A stretch of 64,000 nt of DNA from Eikenella longinqua (GCF_001648355.1 NZ_LXSL01000012.1:50820-114819), one strand, 5' to 3'; shown: positions 26,510 through 36,007, counted from the first letter of the stretch. Program-made: numbers and translations. Notes: generated by a model from the sequence alone, not told the origin.

Positions 26510-26815
26510 ATGGGCTTGCTGCACCTGCTTATTTTGCTGACCTTTGCCAAGATGCAGGATTTTTCCGAAAACTCTCGCGCCTGGCAGTGGGCGCTGGCCT
26601 TTGCCGGCATCACTTTCCTGTTTGGCCTGACAGACGGCAATATGGCGGCGGCGCTGATTGCCGCGGCGTTTTGGGGCTTGTATTCCTGGGGCTATTTGGC
26701 CCTGCTGCGGCGGGTAACCGACAGTTTGATTTTGTGGCTGATGGTGTGCATCGGCGGGATTTTGTTGTCGTGGCTGCTGCTGATGAAGCTGTTGCTTGGC
26801 ATGAGCGGGCAATAA
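26510..26815 (+). CDS. Small membrane protein inside the dcw cluster
   Basis: 101 residues with three hydrophobic stretches (about 1-12, 26-62 and 68-97). Not assignable to a characterised family. It sits between mraY and murD; I recall a small hypothetical ORF in a comparable place in neisserial dcw clusters, so it may be family-specific and not foreign. Whether it takes part in wall synthesis is unknown. Confidence 0.65.
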   Translation: MGLLHLLILLTFAKMQDFSENSRAWQWALAFAGITFLFGLTDGNMAAALIAAAFWGLYSWGYLALLRRVTDSLILWLMVCIGGILLSWLLLMKLLLGMSGQ

Positions 26816-26947
26816 AGGCTACCTGAAAACGAAGTTTCCGCAGGAAGCGGAGTTTCTGCAAAGCTAAAAATAGGCTTTGGCAAAACCAAACCTAATGAAG
26901 AGAGAAAACCGCCGCCCGCAGGCAAGCTGCGCGGCATGGAGAACAAA

Positions 26948-28291
26948 ATGAAAAGCGAATGGCAAAACCAAAAAATCCTCGTGGCCGGCATGGGCGGCAG
27001 CGGCATTTCCATGCTCGACTTCCTACGCCGCAAAGGCGCGCAGGTGGCCGCCTATGATGCCGACTTCCCCGCCGACAAACAGGCCGAGCTGCAACAACGC
27101 TTCCCCGGCCTCGCCTGCCACACAGGCTACCTGAAAAACGCCCTGGCCGAAGGCTTCGGCATCCTTGCCCTCAGCCCCGGCATCAGCGAGCGCACGCCTG
27201 AGATCGAAGCCTTCAAGCAGGCCGGAGGCCGCGTGCTGGGTGACGTGGAAATCCTCGCCCACGAGCTTTCCGGCAGGCGCGACAAAATCATCGCCATCAC
27301 CGGCAGCAACGGCAAAACCACCGTTACCAGCCTGGTCGGCCACCTGTGCCGAGAATGCGGGCTCGATACCGTGGTGGCCGGCAACATCGGCACGCCCGTG
27401 CTCGAAGCTTATGAAGACAGGCAGGAGCAAAGCGCCGACGTGTGGGTGCTCGAGCTCTCCAGCTTCCAGCTGGAGAACACCGACCACTTAAACGCCGCCG
27501 CCGCCGCCGTGCTCAACATCTCCGAAGACCACCTCAACCGCTACGACGACCTGCTCGACTACGCCCACGCCAAAGATAAAATCTTCCGCGGCAGCGGCGT
27601 GCAAGTGCTCAACGCCGACGACCCATTGTGCCGCGCCATGAAGCGCAGCGGGCGCGAAGTGCGCCGTTTTTCGCTGCAACAGCAGGCCGATTATTGGTTT
27701 GACGCCGCCTCGGGCTACCTGAAACACGGCGCCGAAACGCTGATTGCCGCCGCCGACATCCCGCTGCAAGGCCTGCACAACGCCGCCAACGTATTGGCTG
27801 CGCTCGCCCTGTGCGAAGCCGTCGGCCTGCCGCGCGCCGAACTGCTGCGCCACGTGCGCACTTTCAAAGGCCTGCCACACCGCGTGGAAAAAATCGGCGA
27901 GAAAAACGGCGTGGTGTTTATCGATGACAGCAAGGGCACCAACGTGGGCGCCACCGAAGCCGCCATCGCCGGCCTGCAAAGCCCACTCTTCCTGATTGCC
28001 GGCGGGCAGGGCAAAGGGCAGGACTTCACCCCACTGAAAAACGTGCTGCCCGGCAAAGCCCGCGCCGTGCTGCTCATCGGTGTGGACGCGCCGCAAATCC
28101 GCCGCGACCTCGCCGGCTGCGGCGTGGAAATGATCGATTGCGCCAGCTTACAGGAAGCCGTGCAAACCGCCTACCGCCAAGCCGAGCCCGGCGACATCGT
28201 ATTGCTCAGCCCCGCCTGTGCCAGCTTCGATATGTTTAAAGGCTATGCGCACCGCTCGCAGGTGTTTATCGAGGCGTTTGAGGCGCTGTAG
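26948..28291 (+). CDS. murD: UDP-MurNAc-L-alanine D-glutamate ligase MurD
   Basis: 447 residues from ATG 26948, supported by GGAG at 26938-26941; an ATG at 26936 is the alternative. Motifs GMGGSGISM, P-loop AITGSNGKTTVTSL, LNISEDHLNRYD and DDSKGTNVGATEAAI identify MurD. Two DUS copies are in frame as GYLKN and GYLKH. It adds D-Glu to UDP-MurNAc-L-Ala. Confidence 0.95.
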   Translation: MKSEWQNQKILVAGMGGSGISMLDFLRRKGAQVAAYDADFPADKQAELQQRFPGLACHTGYLKNALAEGFGILALSPGISERTPEIEAFKQAGGRVLGDVEILAHELSGRRDKIIAITGSNGKTTVTSLVGHLCRECGLDTVVAGNIGTPVLEAYEDRQEQSADVWVLELSSFQLENTDHLNAAAAAVLNISEDHLNRYDDLLDYAHAKDKIFRGSGVQVLNADDPLCRAMKRSGREVRRFSLQQQADYWFDAASGYLKHGAETLIAAADIPLQGLHNAANVLAALALCEAVGLPRAELLRHVRTFKGLPHRVEKIGEKNGVVFIDDSKGTNVGATEAAIAGLQSPLFLIAGGQGKGQDFTPLKNVLPGKARAVLLIGVDAPQIRRDLAGCGVEMIDCASLQEAVQTAYRQAEPGDIVLLSPACASFDMFKGYAHRSQVFIEAFEAL

Positions 28292-28304
28292 GCGGGTGGT
28301 TGAA

Positions 28305-28420
28305 TTTCAGGTAGCCTTTCAAATTTTGAGGCTACCTGAAAACCGCTGCTTGGTTTGAGCTTCGCTGAAGCTGGTGTTTTCAGGTAGCCTCCTCCGCAGC
28401 CGCAATGGCTACCTGAAAAA
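28305..28420 (+). repeat. Four DUS copies between murD and ftsW
   Basis: An inverted pair at 28305-28342 (possible terminator) and another at about 28377-28418, with the repeat fragment GAGCTTCGCTGAAGCTGG between them. Confidence 0.65.
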
Positions 28421-28459
28421 GTTTTCCCATTGATTTTTGAAGTAACCCGAAACACCCGA

Positions 28460-29614
28460 ATGATTACCGAATCCAAACTCCTCGACCGCAAAATCCTTCG
28501 CCACGGCCACACTGTCGATCAATCGCTGCTGTGGCTGGTGGTGCTGATGCTGGGCTTCAGCCTGGTGATGGTGTATTCCGCCTCGGTGGCGTATGCCGGG
28601 CAGGCCAACGGCAGCAAATGGTTTTTCCTGATCCGCCAGGCTTCGTATATCGGCGGCGGCGGCCTGCTGGCCTGGGCGGCGTTTCAGATACCGATGCGGG
28701 TGTGGCAGAAATATTCGATGGCGCTGCTCTTGGGCAGCTTGATCCTGCTGATGGTGGTGCTGGTGGTGGGGCGCGAAATCAACGGCGCGCGCCGCTGGAT
28801 TCATGTGGGGCCGATCAATTTGCAGCCCACGGAGTTTTTCAAGCTGGCGGTAATCCTTTATCTTTCGGGCTTTTTTATGCGTCGCTCGGAAGTGTTGCAG
28901 CATTTGAGAAAGGTGTGCTGGGTGGCGCTGCCGGTGGGCGGCGGGCTGGGGCTGATTATGTTGCAGCCGGATTTCGGCTCGTTTGTGGTGGTGTCTGTTA
29001 TCAGCATCGGGCTGCTGTTTTTGGTGGGGCTGCCGTTTCGCTGGTTTATCGTGGTGGTGCTGGCGGGCTTGAGCGGCATGGGCGCGCTGGTGCTGATTTC
29101 GCCCTACCGCATGGCGCGCGTAACCGCCTTCCTCGACCCCTGGGCCGACCCGCTGGGCAGCGGCTACCAGCTTACCCACGCGCTGATGGCCATCGGCCGT
29201 GGCGGCTGGACGGGCGTGGGCTTGGGCGCGGGTTTGGAAAAACGCTTCTACCTGCCCGAGGCGCACACCGATTTCATCACCGCGGTAATCGGCGAGGAAT
29301 TCGGCTTCCTCGGCATGATGGCGCTCACCGCCTGCTATTTGTGGCTGGTGTGGCGCGCGTTTTCCATCGGCAAGATGGCACGCGATTTGGAGCTGTTTTT
29401 CGGCGCCTTCGTGGCCAGCGGCGTGGGCATTTGGCTGGGCATCCAGAGCTTTTTCAACATCGGCGTGAACATCGGCCTCTTGCCCACCAAGGGGCTCACC
29501 CTGCCGCTGATTTCCTTCGGCGGTTCGGCTTTGTGGGCCATGCTGATCGCGCTGGCGCTGCTGCTGCGCGTGGATTATGAAAACCGCCGCAAAATGCGCG
29601 GGTTTAATGTGTAA
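28460..29614 (+). CDS. ftsW: Lipid II polymerase FtsW (SEDS family)
   Basis: 384 residues from ATG 28460. About ten membrane helices. SEDS motifs include GREINGARRWI, LQPTEFFKLA, PDFGSFVV, EAHTDFITAVIGEEFGFLG and GLLPTKGLTLPLISFGGS. FtsW is the septal peptidoglycan glycosyltransferase partnered with FtsI. Stop lies ten bases before the murG start. Confidence 0.95.
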   Translation: MITESKLLDRKILRHGHTVDQSLLWLVVLMLGFSLVMVYSASVAYAGQANGSKWFFLIRQASYIGGGGLLAWAAFQIPMRVWQKYSMALLLGSLILLMVVLVVGREINGARRWIHVGPINLQPTEFFKLAVILYLSGFFMRRSEVLQHLRKVCWVALPVGGGLGLIMLQPDFGSFVVVSVISIGLLFLVGLPFRWFIVVVLAGLSGMGALVLISPYRMARVTAFLDPWADPLGSGYQLTHALMAIGRGGWTGVGLGAGLEKRFYLPEAHTDFITAVIGEEFGFLGMMALTACYLWLVWRAFSIGKMARDLELFFGAFVASGVGIWLGIQSFFNIGVNIGLLPTKGLTLPLISFGGSALWAMLIALALLLRVDYENRRKMRGFNV

Positions 29615-29624
29615 AGGACGGAAT

Positions 29625-30692
29625 ATGGGCGGCAAAACATTTTTGCTGATGGCCGGCGGCACCGGGGGGCATATCTTTCCGGCGCTGGCGGTGGCCGCCG
29701 CGCTGAAGGAGCGCGGGCAGAACGTGCTGTGGCTGGGCAGCGAGGGCGCGATGGAAACGCGCATCGTGCCGCAGCACGGCATTGAAATCGAAACGCTGGC
29801 CATCAAAGGCGTGCGCGGCAACGGCCTCAAGCGCAAGCTCGCGCTGCCGTTCACGCTGTGGCGTACCGTTTGCGCGGCCAAACGGATTATCCGGCAGCAC
29901 CATGTCGATGGCGTGATCGGCTTCGGCGGTTTCGTCACCGTGCCCGGCGGCATTGCGGCCAAGCTCTGCGGCGTGCCGATTGTGATTCACGAGCAAAACG
30001 CGGTGGCCGGCCTTTCCAACCGCATTTTGGCCAAGCTGGCCAGCCGCGTGCTGTATGCCTTCCCCAGAGCCTTTGCCGGGGAAGACGGGCTGGTGGGCAA
30101 TCCGGTGCGCGCCGATATTGCCGCCTTGCCCGCGCCCGAAGAGCGCTTTGCCGAGCGCGAAGGCAGCCTCAAGCTGCTGGTTACCGGCGGCAGCCTGGGC
30201 GCAGATATCCTAAACCGCCTCTTGCCCGAAGCGCTGGCGCTGCTGCCCGAAGAGCAGCGCCCGCAGGTGTGCCACCAGAGCGGGCGCGGCAAGCTGGAAG
30301 GTTTGCAGCAGCGTTATACCGAAGCGGGCGTGCAGGCCGAATGCAGCGAGTTTATCGACGATATGGCGGCGGCCTACGGCGCGGCGGACTTGGTGGTGTG
30401 CCGCTCCGGCGCGCTTACCATCGCCGAGCTGGCGGCGGCGGGCGTGGGCGCGCTGCTGGTGCCCTATCCCTACGCAGTGGACGACCACCAAACCGCCAAT
30501 GCGCGCTTCGTGGCCGCCGGCGGGGCGGGGTTGCTGCTGCCGCAGGGCGAGCTCACGGCGCAGAAGCTGGCCTCCACCCTGGCCGGCCTGAACCGCGACA
30601 CCTGCCGCCAATGGGCGGAGCATGCACGGCAGATGGCCAAGCCCGACAGCGCGGCCAAAGTGGCGGAAGCAGCGCTGGCGGCCGTGGGCTGA
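29625..30692 (+). CDS. murG: UDP-GlcNAc:lipid I GlcNAc transferase MurG
   Basis: 355 residues from ATG 29625 with AAAGGA at 29613-29618. GT28 signatures: MAGGTGGHIFPALAVA, GFGGFVTVPGGIAA, HEQNAVAGLSNR, TGGSLGA and CRSGALTIAELAAAGVGALLVPYP. It adds GlcNAc to lipid I on the inner face of the membrane to make lipid II. Confidence 0.96.
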   Translation: MGGKTFLLMAGGTGGHIFPALAVAAALKERGQNVLWLGSEGAMETRIVPQHGIEIETLAIKGVRGNGLKRKLALPFTLWRTVCAAKRIIRQHHVDGVIGFGGFVTVPGGIAAKLCGVPIVIHEQNAVAGLSNRILAKLASRVLYAFPRAFAGEDGLVGNPVRADIAALPAPEERFAEREGSLKLLVTGGSLGADILNRLLPEALALLPEEQRPQVCHQSGRGKLEGLQQRYTEAGVQAECSEFIDDMAAAYGAADLVVCRSGALTIAELAAAGVGALLVPYPYAVDDHQTANARFVAAGGAGLLLPQGELTAQKLASTLAGLNRDTCRQWAEHARQMAKPDSAAKVAEAALAAVG

Positions 30693-30702
30693 TTGCCGGA
30701 TG

Positions 30703-30747
30703 AGGCTACCTGAAAAATAGAAGCAGTGTTGGATTTTTCAGGTAGCC
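30703..30747 (+). terminator. DUS inverted pair after murG
   Basis: A 15-16 base stem from two opposed DUS copies, eleven bases after the murG stop. Confidence 0.6.
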
Positions 30748-30769
30748 AGAACGGCAGGGAAATGCAATC

Positions 30770-31429
30770 ATGTTTAATTGGCTGAAAAGCAAAAGCCGCC
30801 GCGAAACCGAGCGGTTGAATGCGCTGCTGGCAGAAGTGTTCGCGCAGCTTGGCGAGTAGCGGCTGCGGCAGGCAGTGGCAAATGGGGCGGTGGAGCGGTT
30901 TTCGCGCGGCGTGGGCAACCGATTTGACGTGTTCTTTTCACCCTGTGCAGCAGAATATGAAGCGCTGTTACCGAAACGGAATGCGGTGTTTCGCGGGATT
31001 GAGGTGTGCAATGCCGACGGTCAGCAAACGCGGCTGGAGCTTGTGGTAATCGACAATCTGCCGGCGGGCATTGCGTTTGATCATGCAGGATTTGATTTCA
31101 CGCAGCCCCTGTCGGCGGATGTCGGCTCGATTACCCGAGCGGCTTCGGCGGAAGAGCAGACTGGCCTGCGCCGCTTGGAGACACTAGGTTTTGCTGGCAG
31201 CGTGCCGGCGGTGCTGGATGAAGTGGAAATCGCGGGGCTAGGCTATCTGCGGTTGCGGGAAATTGCCGATGGTGATTTTATCGGCTTAGGCGCGGACGAT
31301 GTACTGTATTGGTGTCGGCATGAGGGCGAGGTGTTGGCCTTGCCGCCGGGCTTGGTGGCCGAGCTGCGGGAGAAGCTGTTTACTGCTTCGCGCGGGGAAG
31401 TGGCGGCGCTGCTGGAGAAGCTGCCTTAG
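30770..31429 (+). pseudogene. Hypothetical gene with in-frame TAG between murG and murC
   Basis: The frame begins at ATG 30770 (AGGGA site upstream) with MFNWLKSKSRRETERLNALL, meets TAG at 30857-30859 and continues open in the same frame to TAG/TAA-free sequence ending at 31429. Without the stop it would encode 219 residues. Both sides have consistent coding composition, so a recent nonsense change is likely; CAG-to-TAG would explain it. The downstream 184 residues could still be made from GTG 30875. The protein is not recognised; acidic, soluble, with a C-terminal leucine-rich helix. Not part of the classical dcw set. Confidence 0.6.
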
Positions 31430-31504
31430 CTTAGTAAAAACTCGCTCGCCCGTTTTAATTGCGCTGCAGCCCATGCTTTCAACTAGCCTGAAAGATGCAA
31501 TAGT

Positions 31505-31544
31505 AGGCTACCTGAAAATCGGCGTAGAAGTTTTCAGGTAGCCT
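31505..31544 (+). terminator. DUS inverted pair before murC
   Basis: Opposed DUS copies (31505-31518 and 31531-31544). The preceding 31430-31500 holds a degraded copy of the DUS-flanked repeat (AAACTCGCTCGCCCGTTTTA). Remaining gap up to murC shows no gene. Confidence 0.55.
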
Positions 31545-31659
31545 CTTCAGCCGTGTGTTAATTTGTGGAAAACATGGCATGATTGGGCGGCGGCATTTAC
31601 AATAACGCTTTTTTACACACCGGCTGCCGCGCGGCGGCCGCAAGAATAGTTGGCAGATT

Positions 31660-33057
31660 ATGAAAGAACGTGTCAAACGCATCCATTTCGTCGGCATCGG
31701 CGGCGCCGGTATGTGCGGCCTGGCCGAGGTGCTGTATAAAGAATTCGACGTGTCCGGCTCCGACCAGGCGCAAAGCCCGGTAACGCGCCAGCTCGCCGAT
31801 ATGGGCATTAAAGTGTTCAACGGCCATGCGGCGGAAAACATCGAAGGCGTGGACGTGGTGGTTACTTCCACCGCTATCAAGCCAGACAACCCCGAAGTGC
31901 TGGCGGCGCGCGCGGCCAAGATTCCGGTGATTCCGCGCGCCATGATGCTGGCCGAGATTATGCGTTTCGGCCAAGGCATTGCCATCGCCGGCACGCACGG
32001 CAAAACCACCACCACCAGCCTCACCGCCTCCATCCTCACCGCCGCCGGCCTTGATCCCACCTTCGTGATTGGCGGGCGCCTGATGGCGGCCGGCACCAAC
32101 GCCAAGCTCGGCGGCGGCAAATATATCGTGGCCGAAGCCGACGAATCCGACGCCTCCTTCCTCTACCTCACGCCCGTGATCACCGTGGTGACCAATATCG
32201 ACACCGACCACATGGACACCTACGGCCACAGCGTGGACAAGCTGCATCAGGCCTTTGTGGAGTTTGTGCACCGTATGCCGTTCTACGGCAAGGCGTTTTT
32301 GTGTATCGAGAGCGAGCATGTGCGTGCCATCCTGCCGCGTATCCAAAAGCCCTTCGCCACCTACGGCTTCAACCCCGAAGCGGATATTTATGCCGACAAT
32401 GTGCGCAACGAAGGCGCGCAGATGTGCTTCACCGTGCACCTGAAAAACCGCGATATCGCGCCGTTTGACGTGCGCCTGAACGCGCCGGGGCGGCACAATG
32501 TGCTCAACGCGCTGGCCGCCATCGGCGTGGCGCTGGAGTGCGGCGCCGATGTGGAAGCCATCCAACGCGGGCTGGCCGGCTTCGGCGGCGTGGGTCGGCG
32601 TTTCCAGAGCTATGGCGAAATCAAGCTGCCCCAGGGTGGCAGCGCCTTGGTGATCGACGACTACGGCCACCACCCCGCCGAAATGGCCGCCACCCTGGCC
32701 GCCGCGCGCGGCGCCTATCCCGAACGCCGCCTGGTGCTGGCCTTCCAGCCCCACCGCTACACCCGCACCCGCGATTTGTTTGAAGACTTTGTGCGCGTGC
32801 TGAACACCGCCGACGCCTTGGTGCTCACCGATGTGTATGCCGCCGGCGAAGATCCGATTGTGGCCGCCGACAGCCGTGCGCTCATCCGCACCCTGCGCGT
32901 GGCCGGGCGGCTGGAGCCGATTTACTGCGCCGATGTGGCCGATATGCCGAGTACCCTGCTCACCCTGCTGCAAGACGGCGACCTGCTGTTGAACATGGGC
33001 GCTGGCAGCATCAACAAGGTGCCGCAGGCTTTGCGCGATTTGGCGGGCGCGGCGTAG
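31660..33057 (+). CDS. murC: UDP-MurNAc L-alanine ligase MurC
   Basis: 465 residues. Start KRIHFVGIGGAGMCGLAEVL, P-loop IAGTHGKTTTTSL, EADESDASFLYL and DDYGHHPAEM with FQPHRYTRT. It attaches L-Ala to UDP-MurNAc, the first amino-acid addition. Followed by a repeat fragment TTTTAGCTTCGCAGAAGC and two DUS copies. Confidence 0.96.
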   Translation: MKERVKRIHFVGIGGAGMCGLAEVLYKEFDVSGSDQAQSPVTRQLADMGIKVFNGHAAENIEGVDVVVTSTAIKPDNPEVLAARAAKIPVIPRAMMLAEIMRFGQGIAIAGTHGKTTTTSLTASILTAAGLDPTFVIGGRLMAAGTNAKLGGGKYIVAEADESDASFLYLTPVITVVTNIDTDHMDTYGHSVDKLHQAFVEFVHRMPFYGKAFLCIESEHVRAILPRIQKPFATYGFNPEADIYADNVRNEGAQMCFTVHLKNRDIAPFDVRLNAPGRHNVLNALAAIGVALECGADVEAIQRGLAGFGGVGRRFQSYGEIKLPQGGSALVIDDYGHHPAEMAATLAAARGAYPERRLVLAFQPHRYTRTRDLFEDFVRVLNTADALVLTDVYAAGEDPIVAADSRALIRTLRVAGRLEPIYCADVADMPSTLLTLLQDGDLLLNMGAGSINKVPQALRDLAGAA

Positions 33058-33154
33058 TTTTAGCTTCGCAGAAGCTGGCGCTTTCAGGTAGCCTGATTGT
33101 GGATAGTTCAGGCTGTGCTGAACAATTTTCAGGTAGCCTTTGCAAGGACAAAAT

Positions 33155-34207
33155 ATGAGTTCGTCAGAATCCGGCGGCAACGCCCGCTCCTACCGCGTAC
33201 GTTTGGATGAATTAAATGCCAACGCCCGCTGCTTCTGGGCGGATTGGCAGCAGGAAGAAGCACGGCTGGCGGCGCTTGCCGATGCCGTGGCCTTCGTAAC
33301 CGAAGCCAACGAATTGCTGCAACGCCACTGCCCGGAAGTGGTGGTGGAGCTGGACGGAGAGCCGGCCAACGGCGCGCTGGTGTTCAGCGCCAACGGTGTG
33401 ATTGCGCGGTTTCCGCAGGTGCTGGCGCTGGTGGCCGAAGCGGCGGAGGGCACGCAGCGCTCGGTGGTGTGCTTCCGGCAGCGGGTGGGCGCCTCGGAGC
33501 AGTTTGCCATCCGCATGAACGGCGTGGATTTGCGCGCGGCGGATATTTTGGTGCGCTGCGAGGAGTGGCAGGGTTTGCCGGCGCTGGAAATGGCGTTTGC
33601 CGCCCCACCGAAGGAAGAAGACAAGGCTGCGGTGCAGCACTTGGCCATCATCATGCTCGACCATGTGCTGGGCGAGTGGGACGCGGTGGTGAAAGTGGGC
33701 GCGCTGGATTTTGTAGATGCCGTGCCGCCGGATGCCGTGCCGCTCAACAGGCTACCTGAAAAATTAGACGAAGTGTGGAAAGCCTTGGGGCGCGACGCGC
33801 TCTATCCCGAGCCGGAATGGGAGTTTGCCGCCTACCAGTGCGACGAAGACGAAGAAGCCGGCCGCGATGCGCTGGTGCTGCTGCGCAACGAATCGGCCAA
33901 CGGCCTGCTCGGCCGCGCGGACATGGGCTGGGTGGTGTCGGTACAGTGCAGCATCGACGGCGAAGAGGGGCTCACCGCCGCCTATCAGTTGCAAGACGAG
34001 CTCGATGCCGAAGCCGCCCACCAGCAGCAGGGCATCGTTACCTTGTCTGTGACCAACCTCACGCGCGGCGAGCGCACCGTGTTTGCCGCCACCGGTGAGC
34101 CGGAACGGCTGGCAGCTAAGGCGCAGGAGATATGCGCACGGTTTGCGCAGCTCAAGCCGCAGGTGGATTGCGAATACGATCCGAACTGGCGGCATTATCG
34201 GTTTTAA
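33155..34207 (+). CDS. Hypothetical protein inside dcw cluster, possibly DUF695-like
   Basis: 350 residues from ATG 33155 with AAGGA at 33144-33148. No signal peptide or membrane segment. Contains the patterns VVVELDGEPANGALVFSANG and, at the end, DPNWRHYRF, which recall DUF695-type proteins; this is tentative. A DUS is read in frame as RLPEKL near residue 200. It lies between murC and ddl, where Neisseria normally has nothing, so it is a lineage-specific insertion into the cluster. Confidence 0.65.
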   Translation: MSSSESGGNARSYRVRLDELNANARCFWADWQQEEARLAALADAVAFVTEANELLQRHCPEVVVELDGEPANGALVFSANGVIARFPQVLALVAEAAEGTQRSVVCFRQRVGASEQFAIRMNGVDLRAADILVRCEEWQGLPALEMAFAAPPKEEDKAAVQHLAIIMLDHVLGEWDAVVKVGALDFVDAVPPDAVPLNRLPEKLDEVWKALGRDALYPEPEWEFAAYQCDEDEEAGRDALVLLRNESANGLLGRADMGWVVSVQCSIDGEEGLTAAYQLQDELDAEAAHQQQGIVTLSVTNLTRGERTVFAATGEPERLAAKAQEICARFAQLKPQVDCEYDPNWRHYRF

Positions 34208-34208
34208 G

Positions 34209-34258
34209 TTTTCAGGTAGCCTCTCAGACGGGCGTCTGGCAAAGGGGCTACCTGAAAA
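34209..34258 (+). terminator. DUS pair enclosing a second hairpin
   Basis: Opposed DUS copies (34209-34221 and 34246-34258) enclose CAGACGGGCGTCTG, itself a hairpin, directly after the stop at 34207. The inner hairpin resembles a degenerate inverted pair of the Neisseria-type DUS core (CAGACGGC/GCCGTCTG). Confidence 0.55.
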
Positions 34259-34286
34259 AAGTTTTAGCAAGAAAGAAGCAAAGCAA

Positions 34287-35207
34287 ATGAACAAGCAGTT
34301 TGGCAAAGTGGCCGTGTTGAACGGCGGGTTTTCCACCGAGCGCGAAGTGTCGCTCGACAGCGGCGCCGCCGTGTTGGCCGCCTTGCAGGGCCGGGGCATC
34401 GACGCCCACCGGTTCGATCCGAAAGAGCAAGACATCCTGCAACTGAAGGCGCAGGGTTTTCAGGTAGCCTTCAACGTGCTGCACGGCACCTACGGCGAAG
34501 ACGGCACCGTGCAGGCGCTGCTCGATTCCATCGGCATCCCCTACACCGGCTGCGGCATGGCCGCCTCCGCGCTGGGTATGGACAAATACCGCTGCAAACT
34601 GATTTGGCAGGCGCTCGGCCTGCCCGTGCCCGATTTCGCCGTGCTGCACGACGACAGCGATTTTGCCGCCGTGGAAGCCGAGCTTGGGCTGCCGATGTTT
34701 GTGAAGCCCGCCGCCGAAGGCAGCAGCGTGGGCGTGGTGAAAGTGAAGCAGGCCGGCGAGCTGCCCAAAGTGTACCGCGAGCTGCGCGAACGCCACCTGC
34801 ACGGCGAAATCATCGCCGAACGCTTCATCGACGGCGGCGAATACACCTGCGCCGTGCTCGGCAAGCAGGCGCTGCCCAGCATCCGCATCATCCCCGCCAC
34901 CGAGTTTTACGACTACGACGCCAAATATTTCCGCAACGACACGGTATACCAATGCCCGAGCGATTTGGACGCGGCAGGCGAAGCCGAAATCCGCCGCCTG
35001 GCCAAAGCCGGCTTCGAAGCCATCGGCGGGCGCGGCTGGGGCAGGGTGGATTTTCTGCGCAGCAAGGAAGGCCAGCTGTATCTCTTGGAAATCAACACCG
35101 TGCCCGGCATGACCAGCCACAGCCTGGTGCCCAAGGCCGCCGCACAAACCGGCTTGGATTTTGCCGACTTATGCGTTGAAGTGCTGAGCCATGCGACTTT
35201 GGGATAA
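34287..35207 (+). CDS. ddl: D-alanine-D-alanine ligase
   Basis: 306 residues from ATG 34287. ATP-grasp enzyme: NGGFSTEREVSLDSG, HGTYGEDGTVQALL, PMFVKPAAEGSSVGVVKV and LEINTVPGMTSHSLVP. It makes D-Ala-D-Ala for MurF. A DUS is in frame as FQVAFN right before HGTYGEDG. It overlaps ftsQ by 17 bases. Confidence 0.95.
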   Translation: MNKQFGKVAVLNGGFSTEREVSLDSGAAVLAALQGRGIDAHRFDPKEQDILQLKAQGFQVAFNVLHGTYGEDGTVQALLDSIGIPYTGCGMAASALGMDKYRCKLIWQALGLPVPDFAVLHDDSDFAAVEAELGLPMFVKPAAEGSSVGVVKVKQAGELPKVYRELRERHLHGEIIAERFIDGGEYTCAVLGKQALPSIRIIPATEFYDYDAKYFRNDTVYQCPSDLDAAGEAEIRRLAKAGFEAIGGRGWGRVDFLRSKEGQLYLLEINTVPGMTSHSLVPKAAAQTGLDFADLCVEVLSHATLG

Positions 35208-35961
35208 TGCCGGCGCGTTAAAACGCATCAACAGCAGCCTCTACCTCTTGGCCGGCATCGGCTTGGTGGCGGCTGCCGTGATGTGGATGATGAATTCGCC
35301 GTATTTCCCTGTTAAACTGGTGAAAATCGACGGCCAGCTCCAGCGCCTGAGCGCCGCCCAGCTGCAACAAACCGCCAGCCAGCATATTCGCGGCAATATT
35401 TTCAAAGCCGATTTAAACGAAGCGCGGCAGGCGTTTGAAGCGCTGCCGTGGGTGGCCAAAGCCGAAGTGCGCCGCCTGTGGCCGGATACGGTGCAGATTC
35501 AGGTGGTGGAGCGCAAACCCGTGGCGCGCTGGGAAGGCGGCGGCTTGGTGGACAGCGAAGGCAAAGGTTTCGATGCGCCGAGCGACGAAAACTTTCCCAT
35601 ATTTGCAGGCACGCCGGGAATGCGTAAAATTATGGTGGACGAATTTGCCGAATTTCAGGCCATTTTGGCGCCTACCGGCCAAAGCATCAGCCGGATGGAC
35701 TACAGCCCGCGCTCGTCGCGGGTGCTGACCTTGGGCAACGGCATCCAATTGCACTTGGGGCGCAATGAGGCGTCCATGCGCCTGCGCCGTTTCGTGCAGG
35801 CTTGGCACGAAATCCTGAAAGATCGCGCTGCCGACATCCGCTACGTGGATTTGCGCTACCGCGACGGCTTTGCCGTACGCTACCGGCAAGGCGCCGATAA
35901 CGAAGGCAACGATAACGAAAACGACAACGAAACCACACCCCGCAATCAGGCGGCCGACTAA
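35191..35961 (+). CDS. ftsQ: Cell division protein FtsQ
   Basis: 256 residues. One membrane segment (about 16-35), a POTRA domain (about 40-110, starting FPVKLVKIDGQLQRLSAAQLQQ) and the FtsQ domain (LPWVAKAEVRRLWPDTVQIQVVERKPVARW). The C-terminus ends in a low-complexity Asn/Asp/Glu tail coded by near-repeats of GATAACGA. FtsQ recruits FtsL and FtsB. Overlaps ddl, so the two are co-translated. Confidence 0.94.
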   Translation: MRLWDNAGALKRINSSLYLLAGIGLVAAAVMWMMNSPYFPVKLVKIDGQLQRLSAAQLQQTASQHIRGNIFKADLNEARQAFEALPWVAKAEVRRLWPDTVQIQVVERKPVARWEGGGLVDSEGKGFDAPSDENFPIFAGTPGMRKIMVDEFAEFQAILAPTGQSISRMDYSPRSSRVLTLGNGIQLHLGRNEASMRLRRFVQAWHEILKDRAADIRYVDLRYRDGFAVRYRQGADNEGNDNENDNETTPRNQAAD

Positions 35962-36007
35962 CCATTTCAACAATCCGATAATTTAAGCAACAAGCGAGAC
36001 AAACATC

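Noticed and set aside
31597..33180. Minus-strand open frame of 527 codons opposite murC
   Set aside because: Shadow of murC; His/Gly-rich composition and no family resemblance.
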